In this document: one piece after another, positions 20,333 to 32,332 of the stretch
How positions within the stretch are numbered: the stretch's first letter is position 1
Layout of the letters: each line of letters opens with the position of its first letter
Source: Anastrepha obliqua
Taxonomy: Eukaryota; Arthropoda; Insecta; Diptera; Tephritidae
Assembly: GCF_027943255.1 (NCBI RefSeq)
Contig: NC_072895.1
Coordinates: 70,682,001 to 70,746,000, forward strand
DNA length: 64,000 bases
Direction of reading: 5' to 3'
Translations under genes and position numbers: made by a program
Notes under the pieces: generated by a model
What the model was told of the DNA's origin: nothing
Database searches by the model: none
What the model saw: only the letters and a program-made list of their open reading frames with translations

Positions 20333-21216
20333 TAGGGTGGGCCATGTAAAATTTGCTTTTTGAATCGGCTATAAAAAAAACTAATCAATATTTTTTCAAA
20401 CTTTTTTTATTTTGAAGATTGAACATTGTCATTTATGAATAAAAAATAATATCGTTCAAATGACTGCCACGACTGGCTTAACAGTAGGCCATTCGATCAA
20501 CCCAATTTTTAAGCACATTTTCGACTGTTTGGGCTCCAATTTCATGAATGGCAACTTCGATTTCGTGTTTTAAAGCATCAATCGTCTCTGGATGGTTTGC
20601 TTAGAATTTGTCCTTAACGGGTCCCCACAAAAAATAGTCCAACGGGCTTAAATCACAGCTCCGAGGTGGCCAATTGATATCGGAATTTCGGCTGATTATT
20701 CGGTTTTCAAAAACGGTAGCCAAAAGTTCGAGTGTAACTTTGGCAGTGTGACAAGTTGCACCGTCCTGTTGAAACCAAATGTCGTCCACGTCATCCTCTT
20801 CAATTTTTGGAAAAAAAAACTTATTGAGATGTCACGGTAATGCTCTCCATTTACTGTAACTGCGGCTCCTTGCTCATTTTCGAAAAAAATGGCCCGACGA
20901 TGCCGCCAGACCAAAAACCGCACCAAACAGTGACTCGTTGTGGATGCATTTGCTTCTCTACAGTAACGTGTGGATTTTCTGAGCCCCAAATCCGACAATT
21001 TGCTTATTGACGTAGCCACCGATGTGAAAGAAGAAGAAGACTCACCACTTTGGAAATAGGTTTTCAATATTTCCCAATTTTGTTCAAGCGTATAGCGTCC
21101 CATTTCGTAAATGTCAAATCTTTATGTAAATTATGAACACATTTGACATGTAATTTGTGTTACCATTCTCAAAAAAATAGGTGGTTCAAAAAGCAAACGC
21201 TATATGGCACACCCTG
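20333..21216 (-). mobile_element. DD41D (rosa-like) mariner, deleted copy B
   Basis: An 884-bp element with terminal inverted repeats beginning (T/C)AGGGTG.GCCAT and continuing to TTTGCTTTTTGAA, flanked by TA (20331-20332 and 21217-21218). Copies C (47.1 kb) and D (53.5 kb) share the ends. It has lost about 400 bp of the transposase N-terminal half. Confidence 0.88.
20433..21103 (-). pseudogene. DD41D mariner transposase (copy B)
   Basis: ATG at 21101-21103 gives MGRYTLEQNWEILKTYFQSGE, then SSSS from a TTC run, where the frame jumps to the FHIGGYVNKQNCRIWG block in a shifted frame. The first catalytic Asp (SDEAHF) is removed by the deletion. The second (FQQDGATCHTA) and third (PLDYFLWG) are intact with 41 residues between them: FENRIISRNSDINWPPRSC is retained. 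It ends near NDIIFYS. Frameshifts occur near 20800 and at the deletion join. Confidence 0.85.
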
Positions 21217-21399
21217 TATAGGTATAAAATACATATATACTCTGTAAACACCACATTAATTGCCATATGTGGACAGCTTCAAAATAATATAGTATGGTTT
21301 TATTCGTATTTTTCGAAAGTACTATAGGGTTTTCTATATTAATAAGAGGTGTTATTTTGATTTTCAATTCATTAGCATTATAAAGAGGAAGGCATGCCG

Positions 21400-22530
21400 T
21401 TAAAAGTGGAAAAAAACATTAGGCAAATGACCACAACGACCACGCTTACAGGACAATATCATTTTCATGAAATTTTCCATAACCGAATTGCAAAGTGGCT
21501 GCCCTATGTCCTCAATAGCATCACGAATTTCACCTTTGAGGTCTTGAATCGACCCTGGACTGTTGGCGTAGACCTTTTCTTTCACGTGGGCCCAAAGAAA
21601 AAAGTCACAAGGTGTTAAGGGGTTACATGGGTGTCGTTGGTTCAAAAAATCGATTTATTTTTTTTTTGCTTATTAATTTCTACAACTTCTCAGAAATATT
21701 ATCGAAAATTTTCAAGTCGATCCGAATAATAAATTCGGAGATACAGCCTTTAGAATGTGTGCGCTCCAAGCCACTTTTATTGTTACTGAAAACTTTAAAC
21801 GCGTTTTTCTCGGAACCGTGTTTTCAAAGTCGATTGTCAAATGTTCTCGAAAACTACTCAACCGATTTTGATGAAATTTTACACAGGTGTTCGAAATACA
21901 ATTTATTCGTGCTTGAACGAAGGATTTTGGTTTTTTTCAATTACAACTAATTATTAAAAAAAAAAAACAAAATGTCAGGCAAATTTGACCGAAATTTTAA
22001 TTTTTTTGCAAAAATGTCTGCCAAAATTCCAATTTTTACTTTTTTTTCTTTCCTTCGTTCAAGCACGAGTTTATGGTCTTAACTAAGCACTTATTTTTGT
22101 TTTTTCATTTTTGATGAGCCTGTCAGGAGTTATGATGACAACGCGGACGTCACAATGGAGGAGTTTTAATTTGTTGTTTTTTTTTGAAAATTTCAGAAAT
22201 TATTCTTTAAATATATATCTATAAGACAGAAAAAAGTTTGAATTAAATAAATAATTTTTTTGCATAAAAAAAAAAATATTGAAAATAGGCATTTTTTACC
22301 CGACGAAACCCATGTAACCCCTTAAATCACAAAATCTTGGTGGCCAATTGTGATCACCTCTTCGAGAGATAACACGGTCCGGAAAGTTTTCCCGTAAAAA
22401 ATCAATTCGTTGCTTGTGTGGCACGTAGCGCCGTCTTGTTGAAAATAAAGGTTGTCCAGATCAATACCATCAAATTTCGGTCATAAAAATCGTTAATCAT
22501 CTCTCGATGGCGCAATCTATTCACCAGTAA
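21400..22530 (-). pseudogene. DD41D mariner transposase, third lineage, interrupted
   Basis: From the right, the frame gives LYFQQDGATCHTSNE (second catalytic Asp), then after a one-base slip IDFLRENFPDRVISRRGDHN and WPPRFCDL. The MITE interrupts here, and on its far side the text resumes TPCDFFLWAHVKEKVYANSPG, IQDLKGEIRDAIEDIGQ and a KRGRCGHLPNVFFHF end. Removing the MITE and one TTAA restores CDLTPCDFF exactly. D2 to D3 is 41 residues. The first catalytic Asp and the DNA-binding half are missing. Confidence 0.85.
21619..22321. mobile_element. TTAA-flanked MITE b, inserted in a mariner
   Basis: A 703-bp non-coding element has terminal inverted repeats GGGGTTACATGGGT and its inverse, with TTAA at 21615-21618 and 22322-22325. 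The target lies in a known coding sequence (the D-L-T codons of the host mariner), so the duplication is verified by context. The interior is A/T-rich and shares TTTAAACGCGTTTTTCTC with MITE d at 58.1 kb. piggyBac-type mobilisation is inferred from TTAA. Confidence 0.88.
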
Positions 22531-22540
22531 CACCTGTTAT

Positions 22541-25500
22541 TGGAAAACCCTTTACTATCTCGTAAGTGGTAAGTCCATGACAAATGTATAAGAGGCTTAT
22601 AATTGTTATTTTTTCATGTTTTTAGAAATTTCCTAATTTGAACCTTTTTATACAGCCAAGTTTGGTTTCTAAATTTCATTTTCTATTCATTCTCATTTCT
22701 ATACATCTAAAATTTGGCCCTTAAATAGATTTTTTTTCTTCAACTCACCCTAATTTTTTTTTTCCTAAAAATATCCTTATTATACCTATGTCAAATACGG
22801 TATAATGCCCAGACAGTATTTCTTATTTTTTGCCTGACTCTTGTTTCGGTGAATTTTAACAATTCTCATAATAGAGCCATTTAAATTATCACCTGCTGGT
22901 ATTTTTTTGACAGAACGTTTGGCCGTTGTATTAAAATAATGCACGAGAGCGAGTCCATGTCAAGTGATATCGTAAACTTGTATGGGGTATATGTAATAAA
23001 AAGTTAGCTGAAAAAAATGATAAAAAAAAAAAATAACTTCCAAATTTATTGAATGTTGAAAATTGTGGAGCTTCGAGCTTCCTTAATATTTTAAGTTTTT
23101 TTTCTTTAATTTGGTAGAATAAAATGTACATGTAAAAAATTTTTTTTATGGAAAATTTTTTGATATTTTTATTGAAAAATTTTGGGTACAAATTTTTTTT
23201 GGAATATATCAAAAACCTCCCGCTCAGTTTTTTCCTTAGTTTTTTATTAGTAATTGAAAATATGTGTGTTTAGTAATGTCTGAAATTTCCATTGTGGGAC
23301 TCCATAGTTTTTCGAGTTATGTTCAAATAGATAAAGCGAATAAGTAAGAAATGTCATGTATCTGCTTAACTAGTGTGTGTATGTGGCGAGCACTTTGTTT
23401 GCGGTTTGCTAGATCTGCATTTTGCTAAAGGGTTATAGGAATCCTATATTTTTTAAATTTTTAATGTTGAATTTTTGTTACAGTCAAGCCAACCAACTTT
23501 TAGAAGAACTGACGACAATGTCCAAAATACTTGGGTAACTTTACTTCAAACTCACTCAGGAGTAGAACTGTTTTGATTACTGACTAATTTTTAACACCAT
23601 CCAAATCAGAGTTAAGAATTTTTATATCCATCCAATTATTAAATACCACTTTTCCTACTTAACATACTCAGAATAATTTCGAAAAAACAAAACAGAGATA
23701 TTTTTCACTTTTTGGTGAAAAATTTTGTTAGGGAAGGGTTTTTGCTACAAAATCCCTAATGTGAAAATAATTGCCCTCGATTTTCCATTCACTGCCATAT
23801 GACTCGAATAATGAGTTTTAAGATACCCATACATAGGTATATGCAGTTTCGCAAACAAAAAAGTTCGTTTCGGAATTCACAATGAAATCTTTAAATCACG
23901 ACATGAGGATTCGACAGCACTGATTGCTTGACCGGATCTAACGGCTTAAAATTAGTACTTACTTTAGTAAAGTAGTCTTTGGTAAGTCTGGCAACTCCGA
24001 ATACGTTACTGTAAATACATCACACGCGTTGAAATATTATCCAACTGACTGCTAGTTGCTGGTTTGTATGCCCTAGAGTGGCGACCTTATTAGGTAACAA
24101 AATAAAGTGAATTATAACATTTAATGCACAAACGCAAATCCCAATATGTACACAGATACACGCACATACTTATATATTTTTGTTAAGCATAAACGCACAT
24201 AATAATAAATACGTACATAGGAATGTGTGAATGCACCAGTGCGTAGCTTTTGTTCAAAATTTATCACATTTGGCACACTCTGCTTTCTAAGTTATGGCAT
24301 AATAGTATGTGTGTGTGTTTGCCAGTAACTCGCTAATATTTTGTTAGTGCAATATGTTCAATAGCACAAACTTATCGAGTCAGCAGATTGGAAATTTGAA
24401 CAATAGAACCTTTTCTATCGCCTGCACCGAATTCAAGTTGAAGGTTATGTTTTTGTTGTTGCATTTTATTTTTGTACTGAATAAATAATAATATAAAATA
24501 ATTTTTTGTGAACTACTGCAAAAAGTTACTGAAATCGAACCCCGTAAAAATTTGAACGAAACGTGCGTACATGCACGTACGTATTGCGAAAGGATAATGC
24601 AAAGAAAGCAGCAGTCGAAATATAAATTATTTCAAAAGTATTGTAGCTGCTCACAGTATTTGTTCAAGGAAATATGAACAGTAAGATGTTCTTATCAAGT
24701 AAAACTGATTATTATCAGAAAATACTTTTCTTTTCTTCTTATGATCATACTAATGTTTTCCCATTATAGTGAAATGACCAGCGACGGTCCTTTGAGATCA
24801 TTTTAGTTATTTTAGTTCATAAATGACCTTCTTTCTTCTATTTGTAGTATTTTGTCGTCGTTCATAATGCGTTGGTCAGATACTGTTGTGCTGTTCGTGA
24901 ATTAATTCGAGCGCAACAAATGAACAATCTCAGAAATGCGCTGTTCCAGATGAGTGAATTGCATATCCCAAGGCGCTTTTGCACAGCTTGTGAAAAGTAA
25001 AGCTGCACCTGTTACCATTAATTATATTTTATAATTATATATTTATTTTTCTAGTAATTCACATATTATTTGACATAAATGCTTTTTATTGAAGCTTGAG
25101 GTACTTGTTCTTCTTTATTGAATACGCAACCTGTGTACTCGAATGTATGTAAATACATTCATAATTTTAGATTTTAAAACTTGAATGAAATTCATAAATT
25201 GCAAAACAGTATTGCATTTACTCATATTAAAATAGCTTCCGCATCAGGCGGACTTTGAAAGGATAAAGGGTAACAGTCAGTTGCGGCACCAGCAGCTAGA
25301 AAAGGAGAAAAAAGAGGAAATGAACGGGGAATTAAGAATATTTGTTATTTTTTTCGCGACTATAACTTTTTTCTGTATGACAGCATTTGGAATATAACTT
25401 TGTGCTGCTGGCTTGAATTTAACTAATATTGAAGGTGTTTAAACTGTGTCTTCAACTGTGCTTCAACAGTTTTCCTTTCCTCACTTCTTTCTTCCTCATT

Positions 25501-25599
25501 TGCTGTATCTGCAGGAAATCGTAGAGAGATTCTTAAATCAATACATCATGTTTCAAGAATATAGTATCAGGGAGCTTTTGCTCATTAAGTATTAAGTTT
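22541..25599. other. Unassigned AT-rich stretch
   Basis: No gene, inverted repeats or RNA gene found. It contains poly(A)/poly(T) runs and a short GTGTGTGTG run (24308). Confidence 0.5.
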
Positions 25600-26440
25600 A
25601 CAATAGGCTAGGCTAGGTTCCGGCATGGAGACGAATTAGGCCTAGATTGCCATTGTGGCACCAGAAGTTTATGCTCTTTTGTGATCGACAAGATATTATG
25701 GATGGCTGCGGATTGCCGCTCTGCCAGACAGCAAAAAAAGTAAGAGTTTAGACAGCGATGTTCTACGTTCTGGTAAGAGCGAGATAATGGCAGGGAAAGT
25801 GTTGAACAGCCTCCCGTTTCTCTCGGTTGCCGTTGCTGAGGCAGACTTCATTACACGGAAATCCCATAAATTCCCCATGTCTAATGGAACAGTATTATAC
25901 ATATGGAAGGCCGGTCAAGATTTATTACTTAGTTGTGCGTCCATTCTTTCTAGGTTATAGTTTTGTAGTTACTTCACAAGTGGGATCCAAAGTACATCTA
26001 CTGTTGACCAGCGCGATGTACTTGTAGACGGTCGGATCAAGTACTTACTTGAGAATAATGGGAAGTTCACATACTGGGCAGAGTTGATTTAAAATCCGCT
26101 CCTATCCTACCGCGCTCATCCGGGATGCAATTTCGTGGAAAGTCTCTGATTCAGAATCCCAGAAAATTTTCGTTACCGCTTAGAAAATTTCTACATTCGA
26201 TTGCCACTCGGGATGAAGTACCCAGGCATTGTACAGATTTTGTAGCAGTTTGACTGCCAGAGTAGGTAGGATGGGTTGCCTGCAACAAAGGAATCTCTGA
26301 CATACAGCGCAGCCTCCTTTATAACTATAAACTCAACTTCAAATGATTCTCGCAACAACAAATTAGCCGTTATTTTTTTGGCTAAAATCTGCGTTTCATC
26401 CTCCAAAGTGGAAGAAAAATTTAAAAATCGCGTGTTCACT
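25600..26440 (-). other. Less AT-rich unassigned segment, possible old element
   Basis: Composition is more balanced than around it. Short frames (25696-25902 and 26191-26439 on minus) contain text such as EAALYVRDSFVAGNPSYLLW but match nothing I recognise. It may be a decayed LINE or other element; no motif proves this. Confidence 0.25.
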
Positions 26441-26687
26441 TACCGATTAACGGAAGAAAACAAAACATAGTAAATTAATCGCATTTTTTTTTCGGTACTA
26501 TTTATTGTTGAAAAATGAACATTTTGTGCTAAATCACACTATGCACCAAAATTCGACAAAAAAAAAGTGACATACCTAAATGTGATATAACATCTTTTCA
26601 TTTCGTTTTTTTTCCGAACTTTAACACTTTTTTTCTATGTATTCAGTGTATCCTAATTTGAATTTAAGTTGATCTCATTTGTTATTA

Positions 26688-27260
26688 TTAGTATATATGC
26701 ATTATGCTATCATCTGTTGGTGGTTCAATTGGTAATACTGATATAATTGGTTTGTGATAGCTGAAATATGAAATATATGTACGTGATTCAATATTTTCTA
26801 GATAACGTGTGAAAATTGCATCTAGTGTAGTTCCGGATTTTGTTGTTGATTCTTTAGGGTTATTGTTTATCTGCAAGCTAAATGTTTCTCGAAGAAATTG
26901 AATCAACGGCAAAGAATCATTGGATTCGAAGTTTACCTTGAAATCTCCCCCGAGAATCAATGGAATTTTGTCTTCGCCTCTTCCAAGTGCTTTTGCACCT
27001 GCGTGGCTGTAAACCAATAGTGAGCGGTGAATGAAATATATTGTGTCATCAAGATTTTGGTTCGGTGAGATATAAACGGCGGCTATGACAATAGTTTTTC
27101 CATTCAGCGTTTGACATTCTGCAATGCAAAGATCGCCAACTGGTGTGACTGTTGATGAATATGACTGAGACTGCCTTGCAGTCATTTCTATGTTTGGTGT
27201 GACGATATTTACGCTATCATCTTGATTGTGGTAGATTGCCACACCGCCAGCTCTAGCATT
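26688..27260 (-). pseudogene. APE-like endonuclease domain, Helentron-type
   Basis: The reading starts RLNARAGGVAIYHNQDDSVN, lacking the N-terminal Asn and Glu catalytic motifs. It continues GKTIVIAAVYISPN, the catalytic-loop block LILGGDFKVNF (family GGDFNVNF; the Asn that should follow is Lys), STTKSGTTLDAIFTRYL and YFSYHKPIISVLP at the position of the catalytic His. It is linked to the helicase end by 7-25 bases and a frame change. In related proteins the two are fused. The altered Asn and missing N-terminus mean it is dead. Confidence 0.75.
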
Positions 27261-27267
27261 TAGTCGC

Positions 27268-27528
27268 TTATAATTCGAAATCGATTATTTGTTTATCCAC
27301 AGTTGCCAGTCTATTTAACGATAGTCTCCGGAATTCATCTTGTAAATGAGACATACTGACTGATGCTCGTCGACCATGGTAGAATCTAAAATCATTTCCG
27401 TTCGTTATAATCCACAAGCCTTCAATACAAGTGACTCGTGATAAAGCAACGTAAACTAATGATTGCGAATGTTTTTTATCATATTCGTAAACAACTTCAG
27501 AATACGTGAATGGTCGTTGCACAAGCAC
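27268..27528 (-). pseudogene. Pif1-type helicase C-terminus of a Helitron-like element
   Basis: The frame reads FTYSEVVYEYDKKHSQSL then VYVALSRVTCIEGLWI, helicase motif VI with its Arg (ALSRV) kept, then FRFYHGRR and a C-terminal DEFRRLSLNRLATVDKQII. The preceding motif V Ser-Gln-Gly is missing because the sequence upstream is a joined N-terminal piece. The unwinding role is known for the family; this fragment cannot function. Confidence 0.78.
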
Positions 27529-27536
27529 AAACTAAG

Positions 27537-27690
27537 TGTAAATGTGATCGTTCAGCGTTAATCGTTTTGTTGTTGTTAAGCGGGATTGTTGATGTGCTTC
27601 GTCCGATTCGTCCGCTGTTTTACTGATATTATGCGCTGCAACATGACCAGCAAATTTTTTTCTGATTTCTTCTCTGTCGCGTAACATTAT
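27537..27690 (-). pseudogene. N-terminal segment of the Helentron-like ORF
   Basis: A minus frame gives MLRDREEIRKKFAGHVAAHN, then TADESDEAHQQSRLTTTKRL and a stop at the join with the helicase. Charged, uninterrupted text ending where the helicase end begins suggests the protein start brought next to its end by a deletion, as in the Helitron at 4.3-5.4 kb. Identification is by context only. Confidence 0.35.
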
Positions 27691-27693
27691 GAT

Positions 27694-27870
27694 GTATAGC
27701 TCTCCTTCTCTTTCTCTCTATGTTATATATCTGTATACTCTATCTTACAACGAAGCCTATGTCTTAGGTATAGAAAATGTATAGCTCTCCTTCCCCTTCT
27801 CTCTACGTTGTATCTTTTTTTCTCTCTCGCGTAACGAAATCTCTAAACGTTACATTTTTTCCCATTCACT
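27694..27870. repeat. Direct repeat in the 5' region of the Helentron remnant
   Basis: GTATAGCTCTCCTTC..TTCTCTCTA occurs at 27694 and again 85 bases on at 27779. A CGCGTAAC word lies beside each copy (27679 and 27828). Together this makes a partial tandem duplication rich in CT. Confidence 0.6.
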
Positions 27871-29923
27871 CTCCATTCTCGCTCAAATATCAGACCGCCG
27901 CTAAAGAAGTTTTACTTCAAAAATAAATAAAATTAAATTAAATAGTTAGTTCATTTAGTTAGAAATAATTGCTTATCGCATTATTTTACTAATCGGCTGC
28001 CAAATAGTAACATGTTGATGTCGGGTTAATTCGGTGATTATACTAAAGTTTTTACATTTTGAGATGATAGCCGAAGAGTCCACTCCATAAGAATTGAAGC
28101 TATTTCTGTCATTTTTGAGTCTAAAATTTTCAATTTCCATGCGCCATAACAGAGTGCACTCCCACCATAATACTGGCTTTGTTTGCCCTTGTTCGCGATG
28201 CGTCAAATGTTTTTACTTCCCTTTTATCAGGTTTTATGAGTTTTCGAGTAAAGACACAGAGTGTAAAAAAAAAAAATGTCGAGACCAGCATACTTCTACT
28301 AAGCATACCTATAACGTAAACTAATGAAGTGCCTCTATTCAAGTAAACCAAGGAGCAAAAGCAAAGCAGCATACTCGTATTTCAGACGCAAAATGTTGTT
28401 GCTACAATCTGCTTTTAGCTGAAGCAGTATTTTACCGTTTACTTTTTTTCATAGGAAGTACGAACTAATCGTGAATCATCAGAAACCAAACCAACACAGT
28501 GGCTTTATTTTGCATCTCATTTCATAAAAATAACTGCCACTACTGCCTCAAGTGAACAGGATAATATTATTGAAAACCCAGGTGTTTAATTTTGCACTAC
28601 TTTAGTTGAAAGCACTTGTCAGTTGCTGTATGCGTTGAGCGCAATTATGCCAATTTCGTGCTTCCAAAACAATTTTTGACGGCATACTTCACGAAAATGA
28701 TATATTTGGTCAAATCTAATTGCGCCTTCTGACATAATGCCTCATTTTCTAAATTTAGTCAAAGTAAGTGGTTTTAAAAGTGAATTCAAACATAACTCAG
28801 GAAAAAATACTAAATAGAAATATAAAAAAATATAGAAATCCATAAATTTGAGATCAACCAACTGACAGAACTGTGTCAATTGAATAACGATTCGTTGGTT
28901 CCTTCGCTGTCTGACAATCTTTGCCAACTTGCATGCTTGACAGACTGCCTGCCTGCAGCTTGAGCCAGACAAAGTGCGCATATTGAAAGGCAGTAAAAAG
29001 CAGCAACTGCAATAACAATAGCAGCACTCGTTCATTCTTTTATACGTTTATACAATCAATTATTCGCTGAATACAAAATGTTGCTGTTTTGTCTTTCTAT
29101 CTGTTTCTGTTTCTTTTTCTGTTACATACAAGCACATTTTTCTATAGCAGTTACTGCTGCTCATAGCGGTGCCGGTTAAAAGCTATTACTAGCGGCACTA
29201 GTGTTGATGGTAAAAGTACAAAACAAACAAAAAATAAAAACAGAACAGTAAACGGCAAGCAATCAGGTTAGCAGGAGGATCCAGTGGCAACACAAATTGG
29301 CATGGAAAGGACGGAAGTAACCAGCCTGATAGTTGATTGGAACTGCGGCTGTGTCTGAAAGAGTTGTATGCATGTATGGGTGTGTGTGGGGTCGAGAAAT
29401 ACTTGCAGCTTGAGTTGGCTAATTGGTAGTGAGTGGCTCTACGGTTATAAATGCATAGCTGGTGCTCAGCTTACCTACTTACATATATACATATACAAAT
29501 GCATATATGCGAACTCACTTTCGTACAGACCGAAGGGAGCTATGAGTGTTCAAAGTGTTCAAAATGGACTGTGAACTGAGAAGTTAAAGTAAATAAAATT
29601 TTTATACAACTTGTGCCTACAAAAGTACACTCACACAGGCACACATATGTCAAGCATTACACATATGAATTATTGGCGTGTTTTAAATATTTATTGCGAA
29701 ACAATCAAAGCAATGAGTTTATGGCATGACATACGAGTAAATAAATGATTCGTGCATTTTATTTTTATTTTTCAAATCATAACTCTTCAACATGTTTTTA
29801 TTTCGTTTTTGTTTGTTTACACCGTGCGATAAAATCAACTTTTTTTGGTATCACGAGAAAATTTCTAGTGGATGCGAAGCTATAAATTTTATGCAGAGAT
29901 TAGTTTTTTATTTTTGCATTAAT
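27871..29923. other. Unassigned stretch
   Basis: One minus frame (28130-28372) with TFDASRTRANKASIM looks protein-like in part, but I do not recognise it. The rest has no supportable feature. Confidence 0.45.
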
Positions 29924-29925
29924 TA

Positions 29926-31145
29926 TTAGGTGCGCAACTAAGTTATCGGTGTTTGTTTTTATGAAAATACAACTTTATTCTGAAAAAATGGTTACAAGTG
30001 AATCATTGAAAGTACTGCCCACCGCTGGGTACTACTTTTTCGCATCTTTCTAGTAGATCTCGTATACCGCCGCGGTAAACCTGTTCACCTTTTGAGGCTA
30101 TCCACGGATCAAGCCATTTTTTGATGTCTTCATATGAATGGAACGCTGGTCAGCTAGACCATGTGCTATCGATCGGAACAGGTGACAATCGGACGGCGCA
30201 ATATCTGGAAAATATGGCGGGTGGGGTGGATTTCCCATTTCAGAGTTTCCAGATAGGTTTTAAAGGGTTTGGAAACGTGACGCCGAGCGTTTTCATGCTG
30301 TAGAATCACTTTTTCATGCTTCTCCGCGTATTGCGGCCGCTTTCGCGCAGTGCTCGGCTCAATCGCATCAATTGAAGTCGATACCAATCCCCAGTGATGG
30401 TTTCGCTTGGTTTTAACAGTTCACATAAATAACACCAACTTGGTCCCACCAAATACATAGCATAACCTTCGCAGCGTGAATATTCGGCTGAGGCGACGAC
30501 ATAGAAGCATGACCGAGCAGTCCCCATGACTTTATTTTCTTCGCATCCGGCACGATGCGGTGAAGAAAACCCTTTCTTTTTTTTGCCGCTGGAGCAGTTG
30601 TTCACAAGCGAAAGAACGACGTTCAACATCCCTTGGTTTTAACTCATAAGGAACCCAAGTCCCCTGTTTCTGAATCATTCCCAAAGCATGCAATCGCTTG
30701 GAAATGGATTGGTGGAAAGTTTCTAATACTGAAGCAAGTTCTTCTTGAGTTTGACACGGATTCTCATTGAACAATGCTTCCAATTCAGCGGTTTTGAAGG
30801 TTTTTGGCCTTCCTTCACGCGGACGGTCGTCAACATTAAAATCAGGTCTTTCGTGGTTTCACTTAAAGCTTTCTATAAATTTGTTTAGCTCTCGATGCGC
30901 TTCAGCCGCCGTTTTTTTCGAATGAAAGAGGAGAATCAACAAATGACGATTATTTGGCACAAAATCGGACATTTTCACAAAATCAAAAGTATATGATACC
31001 AAAACAAAATCACTAATGTGTCGAAGCAGTTTGTTTACAATATGTCTAAGCTTTGTTTATGATGTTGAGGTTGTGTTAGAATCGCCTAGCACACACTTCT
31101 GGCGGCATCTATTGGCAAACAGCTGAAACGTCGTTGCGCACCTAA
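29926..31145 (-). mobile_element. Mellifera-type mariner M2
   Basis: 1220 bp, ends TTAGGTGCGCAACTAAG and the inverse of TTAGGTGCGCAACGACG, flanked by TA (29924-29925 and 31146-31147). Sequence identity with M1 and M3 is obvious by eye throughout. Confidence 0.9.
30003..30972 (-). pseudogene. DD34D mariner transposase, mellifera-type (M2)
   Basis: ATG at 30970-30972 opens the family MSDFVPNN start. The helix-turn-helix part is shortened near 30840-30890. The frame 30532-30783 gives EALFNENPCQTQEELASVL and IQKQGTWVPYELKPRDVERR. At the first catalytic box the reading is RIVPDAKKIKSW: the segment with GDEKWIHYSNP is deleted. The second box reads LQHENARRHV, Asp changed to Glu. TYLETLKWEIHP follows, and the third box region is frameshifted. 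All three catalytic positions are damaged or out of frame. Confidence 0.85.
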
Positions 31146-32283
31146 TATATTTGAATATTCGCTTTCGAAATACTGGAAGTTGTAGAGTATTTTTGAAATT
31201 TACCTGCATAATACTCTTCGCAAGGGAAAGTACTTAAATATTCCTAAAAGTCTCCTACAATCAATTATGTGTATTTAAATATTTGTGTCTCTATTCCAAC
31301 AAGATTTAGGAAAAGAAAGGAACAATTTTCGACCCTGCAGAGCACAAACTTCTCCTCAACTATGCTTCACAACTAATCAAACTTCCAGTGGCGACTTGTT
31401 AATGCTGCCGCGCTGTAATGGCTCTGTTAGAGATATAAGCGTGGATGATATTTAGTTCTAGTTTGATTGCGCAATGTGCGAACCTCCGAAGGACATTCTG
31501 TATTAACGATTTGAGTACGATCATTTGTTGCTGAGGTGATGTAATTGGACTTGCACTTTTCTTGAGTAGTTTTCTGAAGGCGCAGGTTCGGTGACAATAA
31601 GCCGCAATCACTCGGTGCCTTCAAAGCCAGCAGAGTAATTGAAAATAGAACGTGACACCGAGTCTAGCCGCGGCGGATATGAGCCTTCAAAGAAAAAATA
31701 CTTTCAACACCTCACGTATAGCTTGTTTCATTTAATTTTAACATCTTTCCGCTGTTCAGAGTGATTTGATCTCATCATTCGTACTCTGACTTCAGGCACT
31801 TCTATCACTCATACGCCCAGGTGTTTAGACACATTTATGTATTCCAACAATAAGTTGGATTGGAAGGTTGATTACTCTTAAGTTAAGCATTGCAATTGGT
31901 AAGCAGTTTTTTCACAAAGAACCGACGTAAATTTTTTCAACAACTAATCATTTTCAATTACTCTAACTGCACTTAATTCTTTTCATTTGTTTATCAGCTG
32001 TTAGATCACTACTACACGCACAACTAACGCCAACAGCAAATCATTGAAACTATCAATTCTTCTATGTTTTACAATATATAAGCACACCTTAGAGAAAAAA
32101 TCATGTATGTATGTACGTAAGTACGGGTAAAGCAACATGCAGCGTGCCTCACCTACTTCTTTCACCCAGTTAAAGTGCTTGCCGTGCAAATTGAAAACCT
32201 TTTAATAAAACTAATTTAATACTGAACACTTGATTAATCAAAATTTGTATTTATTTCTTTAAATTTATTTCTTTCAATCCAAA

Positions 32284-32332
32284 GGGGGTGGGGGGGGGGT
32301 GAGGGGGTGGATGGTGTGGGGTCGGTTGTTGT
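32284..32332 (+). repeat. G-rich tract with quadruplex potential
   Basis: Nearly fifty bases consist of G runs (5, 10, 5 and 4 long) separated by T, TGA and TGGATGGTGT. Four runs of at least three G within loop limits meet the usual sequence rule for an intramolecular G-quadruplex. It stands out sharply in AT-rich surroundings. Confidence 0.8.

Larger units (their letters stand above)
21394..22540 (-). mobile_element. Third DD41D mariner lineage, split by a TTAA MITE
   Basis: A mariner-type coding relic lies on both sides of the MITE at 21619-22321. The ends of the mariner itself were not found; the N-terminal half is absent past about 22540. The protein differs clearly from copies A-E, so it is a separate lineage with the same spacing. 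Confidence 0.75.
26688..27870 (-). mobile_element. Helentron-like Helitron remnant (helicase end plus endonuclease)
   Basis: On minus three pieces follow each other: a basic N-terminal-like segment (27690-27537), the last part of a Pif1-type helicase (27528-27268) and an APE-like endonuclease (27260-26688). Helentrons differ from plain Helitrons in carrying a C-terminal endonuclease, so the order suits them. Two internal deletions have removed Rep, most of the helicase and the endonuclease N-terminus. The ends were not located. Confidence 0.65.

Noticed and set aside
28130..28372. 80-codon minus frame with TFDASRTRANKASIM
   Set aside because: Looks partly protein-like but no family recognised and the N-terminal part is hydrophobic low-complexity; left unassigned.
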